A stretch of 64,000 nt of DNA from assembly GCA_966250385.1 (NCBI GenBank), contig CBINHC010000013.1, forward strand, positions 1 to 64,000, given 5' to 3'. The stretch comes from DASWTL01 sp966250385 (GTDB lineage Bacteria; Bacteroidota; Bacteroidia; Sphingobacteriales; Sphingobacteriaceae). The translations under genes were made by a program, and so were the position numbers. Under the pieces are notes generated by a model. That model saw only the letters and a list, made by a program, of their open reading frames with translations. It made no database searches and was not told the origin of the DNA. Positions 16,638-25,488 of the stretch are shown here, piece after piece (positions within the stretch are counted from its first letter, which is position 1; the number at the start of each line of letters is the position of its first letter).

Positions 16638-16890
16638 CGTTGCGGGGTTTTGAATGCCAGAATGGGTCAGGCTGTAAGAGCGTATTGCCAAAGAACTTTT
16701 GGAAAGAACATAGTTTCTGGTCAGAAGGCCACTTCGTTTGTTCTATTGGCGAAGCAAGTCCGGATACTGCCCGTCACTATATTTTTTCATAAGGCTAGAA
16801 TTATTTGTGCCTTACATCCACAAACTGAGGACTTGCGGGTTTTACGGCACGTAGCTATAAATCATCGCGGAATTTCTCCAGGTCCGCCGG
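16638..16890. other. Intergenic region without a recognised gene
   Basis: About 250 bases separate the YoaK-like gene and the 3' end of the cbb3 operon. The stretch is clearly AT-richer than its neighbours and encodes no family-like protein in any frame. No convincing terminator, repeat or RNA gene was seen. Confidence 0.5.
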
Positions 16891-17577
16891 TTACCGGCAT
16901 TCCGGCGCAGCCACCGGGTGAGGCTGGCCCGGGAGGTGACTGGAGTGGAGATCGGATCCCTTCCAGATCAGAAGGAGTCCGGCAATGAGCAGGAGGTAAG
17001 GAGTGAGGCGGGGCAGTTGCGGACGACCCCTGAACAGCAGCGGCGCCAGGGAAGCCAGCATCATCAGCGGTGTTGTTCCCAGTCCGAAAAACAACATGAA
17101 CTGACCGCCCTTCAGAACCGAATCCGCATTCAGCGATGCGGCCAGTGCCGCATACACCATTCCGCACGGCAGGATCCCGTTAAGAGCCCCGGCAAACAGT
17201 CCGCCATACGGCCGGGAGAGATACCGGCCCATCAGGCCGACCAGCGGTGCCACCAGCCGGGACTGGAGGCGATGGAGCCGCGGGTTGCTCCGGCCCAGGA
17301 AATGGGATCCCGCCATGATCAGCAGGATGAGTCCGGTAACCAGGCTGAGACTCTGCTGAAGGCCCAGCATACCGAATCCGCTGCCCAGCAGACCGGCCAG
17401 GAGCCCGAAAATGCTGTAGACAGCGATCCTGCCCGCCTGGTACAGCAGCCTTTGCAGGATCAGCGAAAACAGGCTGCTGTGTGCAAACGGAATAACCATC
17501 ACCAGCGGGCCGCACATGGCCACGCAGTGGAGGCTTCCGAAAAGACCTGTAAAAAAGGCAAGGGCTGTCCAGCTCAT
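16891..17577 (-). CDS. SafE/DsbD-like membrane protein of the cbb3 operon
   Basis: This 228-residue protein has about six membrane helices and belongs to the sulfite exporter TauE/SafE-like group (cytochrome biogenesis TM family). The N-terminal LFGSLHCVAMCGPLVMVIPF holds the HCxxMCGP motif, a likely copper site, and SRPYGGLFAGALNGILPCGMVYAALAAS is the second conserved block. In many bacteria this family sits at the end of ccoNOQP-ccoGHIS loci and aids copper delivery or assembly. It overlaps the FixH gene by 4 bases, indicating translational coupling. Confidence 0.85.
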   Translation of the reverse strand: MSWTALAFFTGLFGSLHCVAMCGPLVMVIPFAHSSLFSLILQRLLYQAGRIAVYSIFGLLAGLLGSGFGMLGLQQSLSLVTGLILLIMAGSHFLGRSNPRLHRLQSRLVAPLVGLMGRYLSRPYGGLFAGALNGILPCGMVYAALAASLNADSVLKGGQFMLFFGLGTTPLMMLASLAPLLFRGRPQLPRLTPYLLLIAGLLLIWKGSDLHSSHLPGQPHPVAAPECR

Positions 17578-18002
17578 GGCATCACAACTTCGTCCTCGAA
17601 AAGGTACTTTTTCCCGGCCAGCATGTACTCGATCCGGAGGGTCCAGGGGCCGGGAGCCAGGGAGCTTCCCGGTATGCCGATGAAGGTTTGCTTGCCGGTC
17701 GTTCCGGTCAGCCTGCGGTCCATCCGCGCATCGGATGGCCGCCGGAAGTCCAGCCGGTAGGTGACAGGGGCCCTGAAATCGATCCGCATCCCGGTTCCCG
17801 AAACCGAGATCCCGGGAAGGACCGCGTCATCGACCGCTTGCTGCTTTTCCTGCATGTCGGCATTGTAGTTCTGGCCTTTCTGGTAATAGTTCTGGTCCAC
17901 CAGCGAATCGTGATCATTCTGCAGGATCATCAGGGTTCCCAGCGTGAGGATGAAGGCGATGAACGCTCCCATTCCGATCATTAATTTTGTACCCCAGTTC
18001 AT
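17574..18002 (-). CDS. ccoH: FixH/CcoH family assembly protein
   Basis: This 142-residue protein has one N-terminal membrane helix (TKLMIGMGAFIAFILTLGTLMI), then the FixH-like NDHDSLVDQNYYQKGQNYNADMQ segment that precedes a periplasmic immunoglobulin-like domain. FixH is required for assembly of cbb3-type oxidase. It lies 4 bases after ccoG and overlaps the SafE-like gene by 4, so the three form one translational unit. Start ATG 18002. Confidence 0.88.
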   Translation of the reverse strand: MNWGTKLMIGMGAFIAFILTLGTLMILQNDHDSLVDQNYYQKGQNYNADMQEKQQAVDDAVLPGISVSGTGMRIDFRAPVTYRLDFRRPSDARMDRRLTGTTGKQTFIGIPGSSLAPGPWTLRIEYMLAGKKYLFEDEVVMP

Positions 18003-18006
18003 GAGT

Positions 18007-19386
18007 TTATAAGTTAGGAGGAGCGATGAAAGTCGTGTTTGAATGCGTGATCACACGCCCGTTGGCCACCACATCCAGCCCGATCTCCGATTTGTAACGG
18101 GTGATCCGGTCCTGAGGGAGGATCACGAAGAACGTCATCTTTACGCTTTCTCCTTTCCGGATGGTCCTTGCGCGGTTGATGTACTGGATCTTTGCATCCG
18201 GATCGCTGAGCTTCAGTTCGAACCGGATATTTTCCGGAGTCTTATTGATGAATTCCGCATTATACAGGTTGCTGACGGTCCCGTCGGGTCGCAGCTGGTA
18301 CAGGGTACCGCTGGCGCGGAGGACCGTGGTGTCGATATCGGATCGCCGGACGAGCATGGTGGTCAGCGCAGATACCAGGATCAGCAGGACGGCGGCATAG
18401 CCATAGATCCGTTTGCTGAAGGTAAATTTCTTTCCTGTCTCGATCTGTTCCTTTGATTTGAATCCGATCAGCCGGGGCTGGCGGTCCAGCTTCAGCATCA
18501 CCGAGTCGCATGCATCAATACAGAGGGTACAGTTGATGCACTCCAGCTGGGTACCGTTCCGGATATCGATGCCGGTCGGGCAGACCGCAACGCAAAGGCC
18601 GCAGTCCACGCAGTCGCCGTCGGCCGGGCTTTCCTTACCTTTTTTGATCTTCTGACGGGGCTCGCCCCGCTTGTCATCATAGGCCACCACCAGGGACTGC
18701 TGATCCAGCAGGACGCCCTGCAGCCGGCCATAGGGACAGATGTGGGTACAGACGATCTCGCGGACAAAGGCAAACGTGCCGTAAAAAGCGCCGGTAAAGA
18801 CGCAGATGGCGATAAATCCGGTCAGGTGCATGCCTACCGGTTCGGTGATGATCCGGGTCAGTTCGCCGGAACCGACCACGTATGCCAGGAACGTATTGGC
18901 GATAACAAAGGAGATCAGCAGGAAAATGGCATGTTTGCCGCATTTCTTCAGCAGTTTCCTTCCGTCCAGCGGCGCGGCGTTCAGTTTCCGCTGCTGAGCC
19001 GCATCGCCTTCGATCCAGTATTCGATCTTGCGGAATACCATCTCCATGAAAATGGTTTGGGGACAGGCCCAGCCACACCAGACCCGTCCGAAAACCGCCG
19101 TAAACAACACGATGAAAACGATGAAGGTCAGCATGGCCAGCGCGAAGATATACGTGTCCTGGGGCATGAAGACCACGCCGAAGAAGACAAACTTGCGGCC
19201 CATGGCATTAAGCAGGACCAGTTGCTCTCCGTTGATCTTTAACCATGGTCCGAGCAGGAGCAGGGACAGCAATACATAACTGAGCGCATTCCGGTACCGG
19301 TACAGCTTCCCCTTCATCTGTTTGGGATAAACCCATTTCCTTTTCTTATCCTCTGCCTGTAAAGCCTTGGTATTTAATGTTCCCAT
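18007..19386 (-). CDS. ccoG: Cytochrome c oxidase accessory protein CcoG
   Basis: This 459-residue membrane protein handles copper and electrons during cbb3 oxidase assembly. It has five or six helices, an NapH-like WCGWACPQTIFMEMVFRKIEYWIEGD block and two ferredoxin-type clusters, CVDCGLCVAVCPTGIDIRNGTQ and CINCTLCIDACD (near residues 260-300). A C-terminal immunoglobulin-like domain follows the last helix. Length and order match the CcoG/FixG family. It lies 21 bases downstream of ccoP and 4 upstream of ccoH. Confidence 0.93.
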   Translation of the reverse strand: MGTLNTKALQAEDKKRKWVYPKQMKGKLYRYRNALSYVLLSLLLLGPWLKINGEQLVLLNAMGRKFVFFGVVFMPQDTYIFALAMLTFIVFIVLFTAVFGRVWCGWACPQTIFMEMVFRKIEYWIEGDAAQQRKLNAAPLDGRKLLKKCGKHAIFLLISFVIANTFLAYVVGSGELTRIITEPVGMHLTGFIAICVFTGAFYGTFAFVREIVCTHICPYGRLQGVLLDQQSLVVAYDDKRGEPRQKIKKGKESPADGDCVDCGLCVAVCPTGIDIRNGTQLECINCTLCIDACDSVMLKLDRQPRLIGFKSKEQIETGKKFTFSKRIYGYAAVLLILVSALTTMLVRRSDIDTTVLRASGTLYQLRPDGTVSNLYNAEFINKTPENIRFELKLSDPDAKIQYINRARTIRKGESVKMTFFVILPQDRITRYKSEIGLDVVANGRVITHSNTTFIAPPNL

Positions 19387-19407
19387 GTCCTTTGCTCCGC
19401 TGAATAA

Positions 19408-20307
19408 TTAACCTTCCTTTTCTCCCTGGGGGGCCTTGGCGCCCGGAGGGTTACTGCCCTTAAGGGACAGGATGTAATTGGCTACATCCGCGATCTGTTT
19501 GGGGGTGAGCGTCTTTTCCCATGAGATCATACCCTTCTCCGGTACCCCGTATTTGATGGTCTTGAACACCTTGTTCACCTGGCCGCCATGCAGCCAGTAC
19601 TCGTCCGTCAGATTCGGTCCCACCAGGCCCTGCAGCTTATCGCCGTGGCATGCGGTGCAGTTTGCGTCATAAACGGCCTTTCCCGCTGAAAGGACTGCCG
19701 GTTCCTTGCTTTCCTTCACGGAATTCTCATCGACATTGCCGGCCGACGTTGCCAGGAAGGCATCCCGTTCCAGCTTGGCGGTCTGCATTTCCGCTTTGTA
19801 TTCCTGAATCTGGTCAGGTCCCCAGCTGAATACCTCGTAGGTCATAAAGTACCCGATCGCGAAGATGATGGAAGCGGCGAACATCCAGTTGAACCACGGC
19901 GGAGTCGGATTATCGAGTTCGGTGATCCCGTCGAATTCATGCTCCAGGGTCATGTCCTTTTCCTCGTGGAGCGGCCGGAGCGAAAGGAGCTTTTCCCAGA
20001 TGCCGGGCCGGGCTTTTTCAGCTGCTTTCCAGTCGGCATATTCCTGGATCGGCTCCGCTTCCGGCCTGGCCAGCGGCGCAGGGTTGGACAGTTCCCCGGC
20101 CATGACCTGGAAGGCTTTCAGCAGGGTAAAAGCAAACCATAGAAGGAACAGGGCCGTCACAATGAATACGACCAGGAGGAGGTTCATGTAGAAGTTGCCG
20201 GATCCGGCCGCGGCTACGGCCTGCGTGGTTTCTGCAGCCGGTTCCTGGGCTGCGGCACCGGCTGAAAGCAGCACGAGGCCGGCTGCTGAATAGATGGATG
20301 GTCTCAT
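19408..20307 (-). CDS. ccoP: cbb3-type cytochrome c oxidase subunit CcoP (monoheme)
   Basis: This 299-residue protein has a signal-like N-terminus, one helix (about 40-62), the CcoP hallmark EFDGITELDNPTPPWFNWMF and a second helix, then one cytochrome c domain with CTACH (about residue 216-220) and a distal Met in the GMISWEKTLT region. Proteobacterial CcoP carries two c hemes; only one CxxCH is present here. It would pass electrons to the CcoO part. Its ATG overlaps the stop of the CcoQ-like gene (ATGA). Confidence 0.93.
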   Translation of the reverse strand: MRPSIYSAAGLVLLSAGAAAQEPAAETTQAVAAAGSGNFYMNLLLVVFIVTALFLLWFAFTLLKAFQVMAGELSNPAPLARPEAEPIQEYADWKAAEKARPGIWEKLLSLRPLHEEKDMTLEHEFDGITELDNPTPPWFNWMFAASIIFAIGYFMTYEVFSWGPDQIQEYKAEMQTAKLERDAFLATSAGNVDENSVKESKEPAVLSAGKAVYDANCTACHGDKLQGLVGPNLTDEYWLHGGQVNKVFKTIKYGVPEKGMISWEKTLTPKQIADVANYILSLKGSNPPGAKAPQGEKEG

Positions 20308-20471
20308 TGGTGGTCGTCGTTTAAAGGGAGGTTGCTCATGTGTTCAATATGTTTCCTGTTCATCGTAAAGAGCAGGATCGCCACCACGATGAAAAAAATC
20401 AGAAAAATCCAGAGGGAAGTGATCAGGTAGACCTGGCTGTCCATGAAGTTATTGATGAATTGTTTAAACAT
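20304..20471 (-). CDS. ccoQ: CcoQ-like small cbb3 oxidase subunit
   Basis: This 55-residue protein starts MFKQFINNFMDSQVYLIT, then has a single membrane helix (about residues 13-36: VYLITSLWIFLIFFIVVVAILLF) and a polar tail MNRKHIEHMSNLPLNDDHQ. Its position between ccoNO and ccoP and the single-helix layout match CcoQ. Sequence similarity to CcoQ is weak, as usual for this subunit. The stop codon overlaps the ccoP start by the ATGA arrangement. Confidence 0.75.
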   Translation of the reverse strand: MFKQFINNFMDSQVYLITSLWIFLIFFIVVAILLFTMNRKHIEHMSNLPLNDDHQ

Positions 20472-20539
20472 GATCTTGTTTCAATGTTGTTTCCGGGCAC
20501 AGGACTCCCTTCCGGGAGCCTGTACGGCGGACGTTCTGA

Positions 20540-22669
20540 TTAGTTATTTGCTGTCTTTGCTGTCTTGATATCGGTGCCCAGCCGTTGCAGGTAGGCGATC
20601 AGAGCGATGATCTCGCGGTCGGGATTTACCCGGATGTTGTCCTTGGCAAGCTGCCCGGCGATCTCGCGGGATTGTTTGACCAGGTCGGAATTGGCCTGGC
20701 GCTCATAACCCTCTTCATAAGGGACACCCAGGGTTCTCATGGCACTGATCTTGGAAGCGGTGGTCGTGATGTCCAGTTTCTGTTCGATCAGCCACGGATA
20801 GGGCGGCATGATACTGCCCGGAGACATCGTGGTCGGATCCAGCATGTGGTTGAAGTGCCATGCATGCGAATATTTTCCGCCTACACGGTGAAGGTCGGGA
20901 CCGGTCCGCTTGGATCCCCAGAGGAACGGGTGATCGTATACGAATTCGCCGGCCTTGCTGTAGTCACCGTAGCGTTCGGTCTCCGAACGGAACGGACGTA
21001 CCATCTGCGAGTGGCAGTTCACGCAGCCTTCCCGGACATAAAGGTCGCGGCCGTGAAGTTCCAGCGCCGTATAGGGCTTGACGCTGGCGATGGTAGGAAC
21101 ATTCGAAGAAACCAGGAAGGTCGGCATCATTTCGACCATACCCCCGATCAGGATGGCAATGATCGCCATCACCATGAACTGCATCGGTCTCCGTTCCAGC
21201 AACCGGTGCCAGGTCTTTTCACCGGCATGCGGCACGAACACCGGCGAAAGCGGCATGGCTTCGGCGGGCTCGTTGGCCAGCAGGGTTCCTTTGGCCATGG
21301 TCTTTGCCAGGTTGTAGGTCATCACCAGTACGCCGGTCAGGTAAAATCCGCCGCCGATCGCACGGAACATGTGCATGGGCAGAATCTCCAGTGTGGTCTG
21401 CAGGAAAGCAGGGTATTTCAGGATGCCTTCCGGGGTGAACTCTTTCCACATCAGTCCCTGTGCGAAACCGGAAAGATACATCGGTACGGCATAGAACAGG
21501 ATCCCCAGGGTTCCCGCCCAGAAGTGGAAAGAAATCAGCTTCCTGGAAAAGATCTCGGTCTGGTAAATTCTCGGGATCAGCCAGTACAGGATCGCAAAGG
21601 TCAGGAAGCCGTTCCAGCCGAGCGCTCCGACGTGGACGTGCGCGACGATCCAGTCGGTATAGTGGGCAATGGCATTGACCTGTTTGAGTGAAAGCATCGG
21701 GCCTTCGAAGGTCGCCATCCCGTAGCAGGTAAGACCTACCACCATGAACTTGAGAATAGCATCGTCCCGGACCTTATCCCAGGCACCCCGAAGGGTCAGG
21801 AGCCCGTTGATCATACCGCCCCAGCTCGGTGCGATCAGCATGACCGAAAACACGATTCCGAGAGACTGAGCCCATCCCGGCAGGGAAGTATAAAGCAGGT
21901 GGTGCGGACCTGCCCAGATATAAATGAAGATCAGCGACCAGAAGTGCAGGATACTGAGCTTGTAGGAGTATACCGGGCGGTTGGCCATCTTGGGCAGATA
22001 GTAGTACATCAGTCCCAGGAAGGGGGTGGTCAGGAAGAAGGCGACCGCATTATGGCCGTACCACCACTGAACCAGGGCATCCTGCACGCCGGCATACAGG
22101 TAGTAGCTCTTGAATGCAGAGATGGGCAACTGGAAGGAGTTCACGATGTGCAGAACCGCCACGGTGACGAAGGTGGCTATATAGAACCAGATCGCCACAT
22201 ACATATGCCGTTCCCTGCGCCTGATGATGGTCCCGAACATGTTAACGCCGAACACGACCCAGATCAGGGTGATGGCGATGTCGATCGGCCATTCCAGTTC
22301 GGCATATTCATGTGAGGAGGTAAATCCCAGGGGAAGGGTAATGGCGGCCGCCACAATGATCAGCTGCCAGCCCCAGAAGTGGATCTTACTGAGCACATCG
22401 CTGAACATCCGGGCTTTCAGCAGTCGCTGCAATGAATAGTAAACGCCCATGAAGATCGCATTACCCACAAAGGCGAAGATCACCGCATTGGTATGGAGGG
22501 GCCGTACCCTTCCGAACGTGGTGTACTGACTGCCCATGTTCATCGACGGCTTAAATAGCTGCATGGCGATCAATAGGCCGACCGTCATCCCGACGATACC
22601 CCACACAACGGTCGCTATACCGAAGTTCCGGACGGTCTTGTTGTCATAGTTGAATTTTTCAAGCTGCAT
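20540..22669 (-). CDS. ccoNO: Fused cbb3-type cytochrome c oxidase subunit CcoN-CcoO
   Basis: This 709-residue protein is the catalytic core of the high-affinity terminal oxidase. Residues about 1-480 are CcoN: 12 or more helices with heme- and copper-ligand histidines, including WWYGHNAVAFFLTTPFLGLMYYYLPK and HYTDWIVAHVHVGALGWNGF. Residues about 520-709 are CcoO, a c-type cytochrome with CVNCHSQMVRPFRSETERYGDY and GPDLHRVGGKYSHAWH. The two subunits are separate genes in proteobacteria; the fusion is common in Bacteroidota. ATG 22669 begins the family sequence MQLEKFNYDN. Confidence 0.95.
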   Translation of the reverse strand: MQLEKFNYDNKTVRNFGIATVVWGIVGMTVGLLIAMQLFKPSMNMGSQYTTFGRVRPLHTNAVIFAFVGNAIFMGVYYSLQRLLKARMFSDVLSKIHFWGWQLIIVAAAITLPLGFTSSHEYAELEWPIDIAITLIWVVFGVNMFGTIIRRRERHMYVAIWFYIATFVTVAVLHIVNSFQLPISAFKSYYLYAGVQDALVQWWYGHNAVAFFLTTPFLGLMYYYLPKMANRPVYSYKLSILHFWSLIFIYIWAGPHHLLYTSLPGWAQSLGIVFSVMLIAPSWGGMINGLLTLRGAWDKVRDDAILKFMVVGLTCYGMATFEGPMLSLKQVNAIAHYTDWIVAHVHVGALGWNGFLTFAILYWLIPRIYQTEIFSRKLISFHFWAGTLGILFYAVPMYLSGFAQGLMWKEFTPEGILKYPAFLQTTLEILPMHMFRAIGGGFYLTGVLVMTYNLAKTMAKGTLLANEPAEAMPLSPVFVPHAGEKTWHRLLERRPMQFMVMAIIAILIGGMVEMMPTFLVSSNVPTIASVKPYTALELHGRDLYVREGCVNCHSQMVRPFRSETERYGDYSKAGEFVYDHPFLWGSKRTGPDLHRVGGKYSHAWHFNHMLDPTTMSPGSIMPPYPWLIEQKLDITTTASKISAMRTLGVPYEEGYERQANSDLVKQSREIAGQLAKDNIRVNPDREIIALIAYLQRLGTDIKTAKTANN

Positions 22670-22698
22670 AATAGAGTTGTAGAATTGTTTTCCGGGTG

Positions 22699-22763
22699 TA
22701 AAATTACCCCTGGACGGGGAAGTGCTCCGTGATGCAGGTTGTCCCAAAAACTGATCTTCGTCA
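22699..22763 (-). promoter_or_regulatory. Paired Fnr/FixK-like operator and -7 box of the cbb3 operon
   Basis: On the minus strand, -7 box TAATTTTA at 22699-22706 (one mismatch). The perfect distal dyad TGATCTTCGTCA is at 22752-22763, centred 58.5 bp away. The degenerate proximal site TGATGCAGGTTG is at 22730-22741, centred 36.5 bp away. The distal 12-mer is identical to the one upstream of the dehydrogenase-hemN operon. Confidence 0.65.
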
Positions 22764-22805
22764 CTTTTTGCGAACCCCTGCGCGCCGGGGCGGGAGGCTG
22801 CTTTT

Positions 22806-22970
22806 TTATGGTCCCTTGTCCGGGTCCGGCCGGTCCTCCTCGAAGAGGATCCGCATAGCCGGGGTCTGCATATCGTCGTTCTGGCCGGTACCCATGGCCC
22901 AGAAGAAGGCGCCCAGGAATACCAGGGCGATGGCAATACTGCAGGCGATCAGGAAGTAGATAATGTCCAA
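22806..22970 (-). CDS. ccoS: cbb3 oxidase assembly protein CcoS
   Basis: This 54-residue protein has one N-terminal helix and the CcoS pattern: (M)DIIYFLIACSIAIALVFLGAFFWAMGTGQNDDMQTPAMRILFEED. The block TP-x-MRILFEED is diagnostic. The only suitable start is TTG at 22968-22970; no in-frame ATG precedes it before a stop. CcoS is needed for cofactor insertion into cbb3 oxidase. It lies 23 bases after ccoI and before the promoter of ccoNO, so it is probably transcribed with ccoI. Confidence 0.88.
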   Translation of the reverse strand: MDIIYFLIACSIAIALVFLGAFFWAMGTGQNDDMQTPAMRILFEEDRPDPDKGP

Positions 22971-22993
22971 AGCGGAATGTTTAAAATGTGACG

Positions 22994-25399
22994 TTATGGT
23001 TGCCGGTCGCCGCCGCGCAGGTTATTCCTGCCTGCGTAGTACCGGGTACATACGGACGTGAATATGATGATGGTCACCGTGCTGAGCGGCATCAGAACTG
23101 CTGCGGTCAGCGGCGAAAGGGTCCCCTGAACGGCGAACCAGATCCCCGCCAGATTATAGGAAGCCGAGATCACGAAGCTCATCCGGATCGTGCGCATCCC
23201 GTCTTTTGCCTGGGCAATGAACCGGGGCAGTTTCTCCAGGGCCGCGCCGTCCATGATGGCGTCGCAGCCCGGGCTGAAGTTGTTAATGTTATCGGTGACC
23301 GCTACGCCGAGGTCGCTTTGCCTCAGGGCCCCCGCGTCATTGAGTCCGTCGCCGAACATCATCACGCTCTTGCGGGATGCCTGCAGTCGGCGGATATACT
23401 CCAGTTTGTCCTGGGGGCTCTGCCTGAAATGCAGCTGGCCCGGTTCCGGAAAGAAGCCTTCCAGGCTTTTGCGGTCCCGGTCCTGATCGCCGGACAACAG
23501 ATGGAGATCCATTGTGCCGCGCAGGGTGTCGAAGAGTGATTTCAGGCCCGGACGCCATTGCTGGCGGACACGGAAGCAGCCCTTGTAGACCCCGTCGATC
23601 TCCAGGTGGACGGTGGCCGAATCCCGGCCGGCATCCGGAGCGGAAGGGACAAAGGCAGCGCTTCCCAGCCGGAGTTCATGGAATCCGATCTGCCCGCTGA
23701 GCCCTTTTCCGGCCAGTTCGCGGAAGTTCACAACACCGCGGAAAGCGTCGGCCTTCAGCCATTGAATGATCTCCCGGCTCAGAGGATGGGAAGAATTGCG
23801 GGCGAGCGAGGCCACAAGGTCTTTTTCTTCGCCAGTCAGTTCCCCGGAGAAGGAAAGGCCGACGGCCTGCGGTGAGGTGATCGTCCCGGTTTTGTCGAAA
23901 ACCATCGTATCGACCCGGGCGAGCTGTTCGACCACATCGGTATTTTTGAGGTAAAACCGGTTCTTGTCGAACAGCCCGAGAACGGCCGAAAGCGTGAAGG
24001 GCGTACTGAGCGCCAGGACACAGGGGCAGGCCACGATCAGAACCGATGTGAAAGCGGCCCAGGCCTTTCCGTGATCACCGGCATACATCCAGAAGCCGGT
24101 GGCAGCAAAGGCAATGATGAACGTTACCAGGCTGAAATACCGCGCGATCCGGTCATTGAAATTCTGCATCCGGCCGTCCTGAACCCGGAACGTTTCGTTG
24201 TTCCACAACCGGGTCAGATAGCTCTGGGACACCGGTTTGACCACTTCCAGCTCGACGGCCTCACCAACCTGCCGGCCGCCGGCATAGACGATCTCGCCCA
24301 GGACCTTCCGGACCGGTTCGGATTCGCCGGTCACGAAACTGAAGTCGAAATGACCTTCGCCCTTCATCAGGATCGCATCAGCCGGGATGATCTCGTTGTT
24401 ACGGATGAACATCCGGTCACCCACTGCTATTTCGTTGATGGCGACCGAGCGTTCCTTATTCCTTCGCAGGACCGTCACGGCAACCGGAAAATACGACCGG
24501 TAATCCCGGTCAAAGGACAGATGATAATAGGTGCGCTGTTTGACCCAGCGGCCCATCAGCAACAGGAAGATCAGCCCGGTCAGCGTGTCGGAGAAGCCGG
24601 GACCGGTCTGCGTAATGATCTCGAAGGCTGACCGCAGGAAAAGCACGGCAATGATCAGGGCCAGGGGCGCGTCCAGGTTGATGATCCGGTTCTTCAGGCC
24701 GCCCCAGGCCGAGATGAAGAATTCGCGGCCGCTGTAAAATGTGGCCGGAATGATAAATGCGAGATTCAGCCAGCCGAACAGCACCCGGTAGCGGGACTCC
24801 ACGTCCGAAAGACCCAGGTACTCCGGGAAACTGAACAGCATGACATTGCCCATACAGAGGCCGGCCACGGCGATCTTTTTGATCAGGTCCCGGTTTACCG
24901 AGTTTTTCTTTTCCCTGACCACGTCCTGCAGGCTGATGAGCGGTTCATAACCTACCGAGACCAGCAGCTCTACCAGGCTGCGCAGGGAGAGTTCGGGGTG
25001 CCGGAAGGTGATGGAAACCTGCTTTTTCAGGAAATCGATCCGGGAGTGCAGAACGGCCGGATGAATCTTATGGAGGTGCTCCAGCAGCCAGATGCAGGAG
25101 CTGCAGTGGATCGCCGGGATGTAGAAGGTGACGACGGTCAGACTATCGTCCGTATAATCCACCAGCTGCCGGGCGATCTCCGGTTCATCCAGGTATTCAA
25201 AGTGCTGGTCGCCCTGCTTCTGGACCTGGCCGGGCGCCTGGTTATAGGTGTAGTAGCTGCAAAGGTTATTGGCGGACAATACCTGGTAGACGCTCTGGCA
25301 TCCGATGCAGCAGAACGCCTTTTCATCGAGTATATAAACCGTATCGGCTACCTGCGTTCCGCAGTGGTAGCATTCGGTGGTAAGTACAGTTTCTTGCAT
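22994..25399 (-). CDS. ccoI: Copper-exporting P1B-type ATPase CcoI/FixI
   Basis: This 801-residue pump supplies copper for cbb3 assembly. The N-terminal cysteine-rich module CYHCGTQV...CCIGCQSVYQVL is typical of FixI-type ATPases, followed by an HMA domain with CSSC (AIHCSSCIWLLEHL). The membrane copper motif CPC (IVACPCVLALSTPFTL), DKTGT, SSHPLSREI and GDGLNDAGALRQSDLGVAV follow. The HMA motif CSSC and the long N-terminal region are as expected for this family. Co-transcription with ccoS is likely. Confidence 0.93.
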   Translation of the reverse strand: MQETVLTTECYHCGTQVADTVYILDEKAFCCIGCQSVYQVLSANNLCSYYTYNQAPGQVQKQGDQHFEYLDEPEIARQLVDYTDDSLTVVTFYIPAIHCSSCIWLLEHLHKIHPAVLHSRIDFLKKQVSITFRHPELSLRSLVELLVSVGYEPLISLQDVVREKKNSVNRDLIKKIAVAGLCMGNVMLFSFPEYLGLSDVESRYRVLFGWLNLAFIIPATFYSGREFFISAWGGLKNRIINLDAPLALIIAVLFLRSAFEIITQTGPGFSDTLTGLIFLLLMGRWVKQRTYYHLSFDRDYRSYFPVAVTVLRRNKERSVAINEIAVGDRMFIRNNEIIPADAILMKGEGHFDFSFVTGESEPVRKVLGEIVYAGGRQVGEAVELEVVKPVSQSYLTRLWNNETFRVQDGRMQNFNDRIARYFSLVTFIIAFAATGFWMYAGDHGKAWAAFTSVLIVACPCVLALSTPFTLSAVLGLFDKNRFYLKNTDVVEQLARVDTMVFDKTGTITSPQAVGLSFSGELTGEEKDLVASLARNSSHPLSREIIQWLKADAFRGVVNFRELAGKGLSGQIGFHELRLGSAAFVPSAPDAGRDSATVHLEIDGVYKGCFRVRQQWRPGLKSLFDTLRGTMDLHLLSGDQDRDRKSLEGFFPEPGQLHFRQSPQDKLEYIRRLQASRKSVMMFGDGLNDAGALRQSDLGVAVTDNINNFSPGCDAIMDGAALEKLPRFIAQAKDGMRTIRMSFVISASYNLAGIWFAVQGTLSPLTAAVLMPLSTVTIIIFTSVCTRYYAGRNNLRGGDRQP

Positions 25400-25420
25400 T
25401 GCTGATCAATTTGTGCAGTT

Positions 25421-25485
25421 CAAATGTCGCCAGAAAGTCACCTTCCTTAAATGATACCGATTATCCGCACCGGTGATCTGAGTCA
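25421..25485 (-). promoter_or_regulatory. Paired Fnr/FixK-like operator and -7 box of ccoI
   Basis: On the minus strand, -7 box GACATTTG at 25421-25428 (one mismatch). The perfect distal dyad TGATCTGAGTCA is at 25474-25485, centred 58.5 bp from the box edge. The proximal near-dyad TGATACCGATTA is at 25452-25463, centred 36.5 bp away. The predicted leader is about 17 bases. Confidence 0.62.
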
Positions 25486-25488
25486 CTA

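Noticed and set aside
16650..16988. A 112-codon frame in the AT-richer gap
   Set aside because: No family-like sequence, and its end overlaps the SafE-like gene on the other strand.
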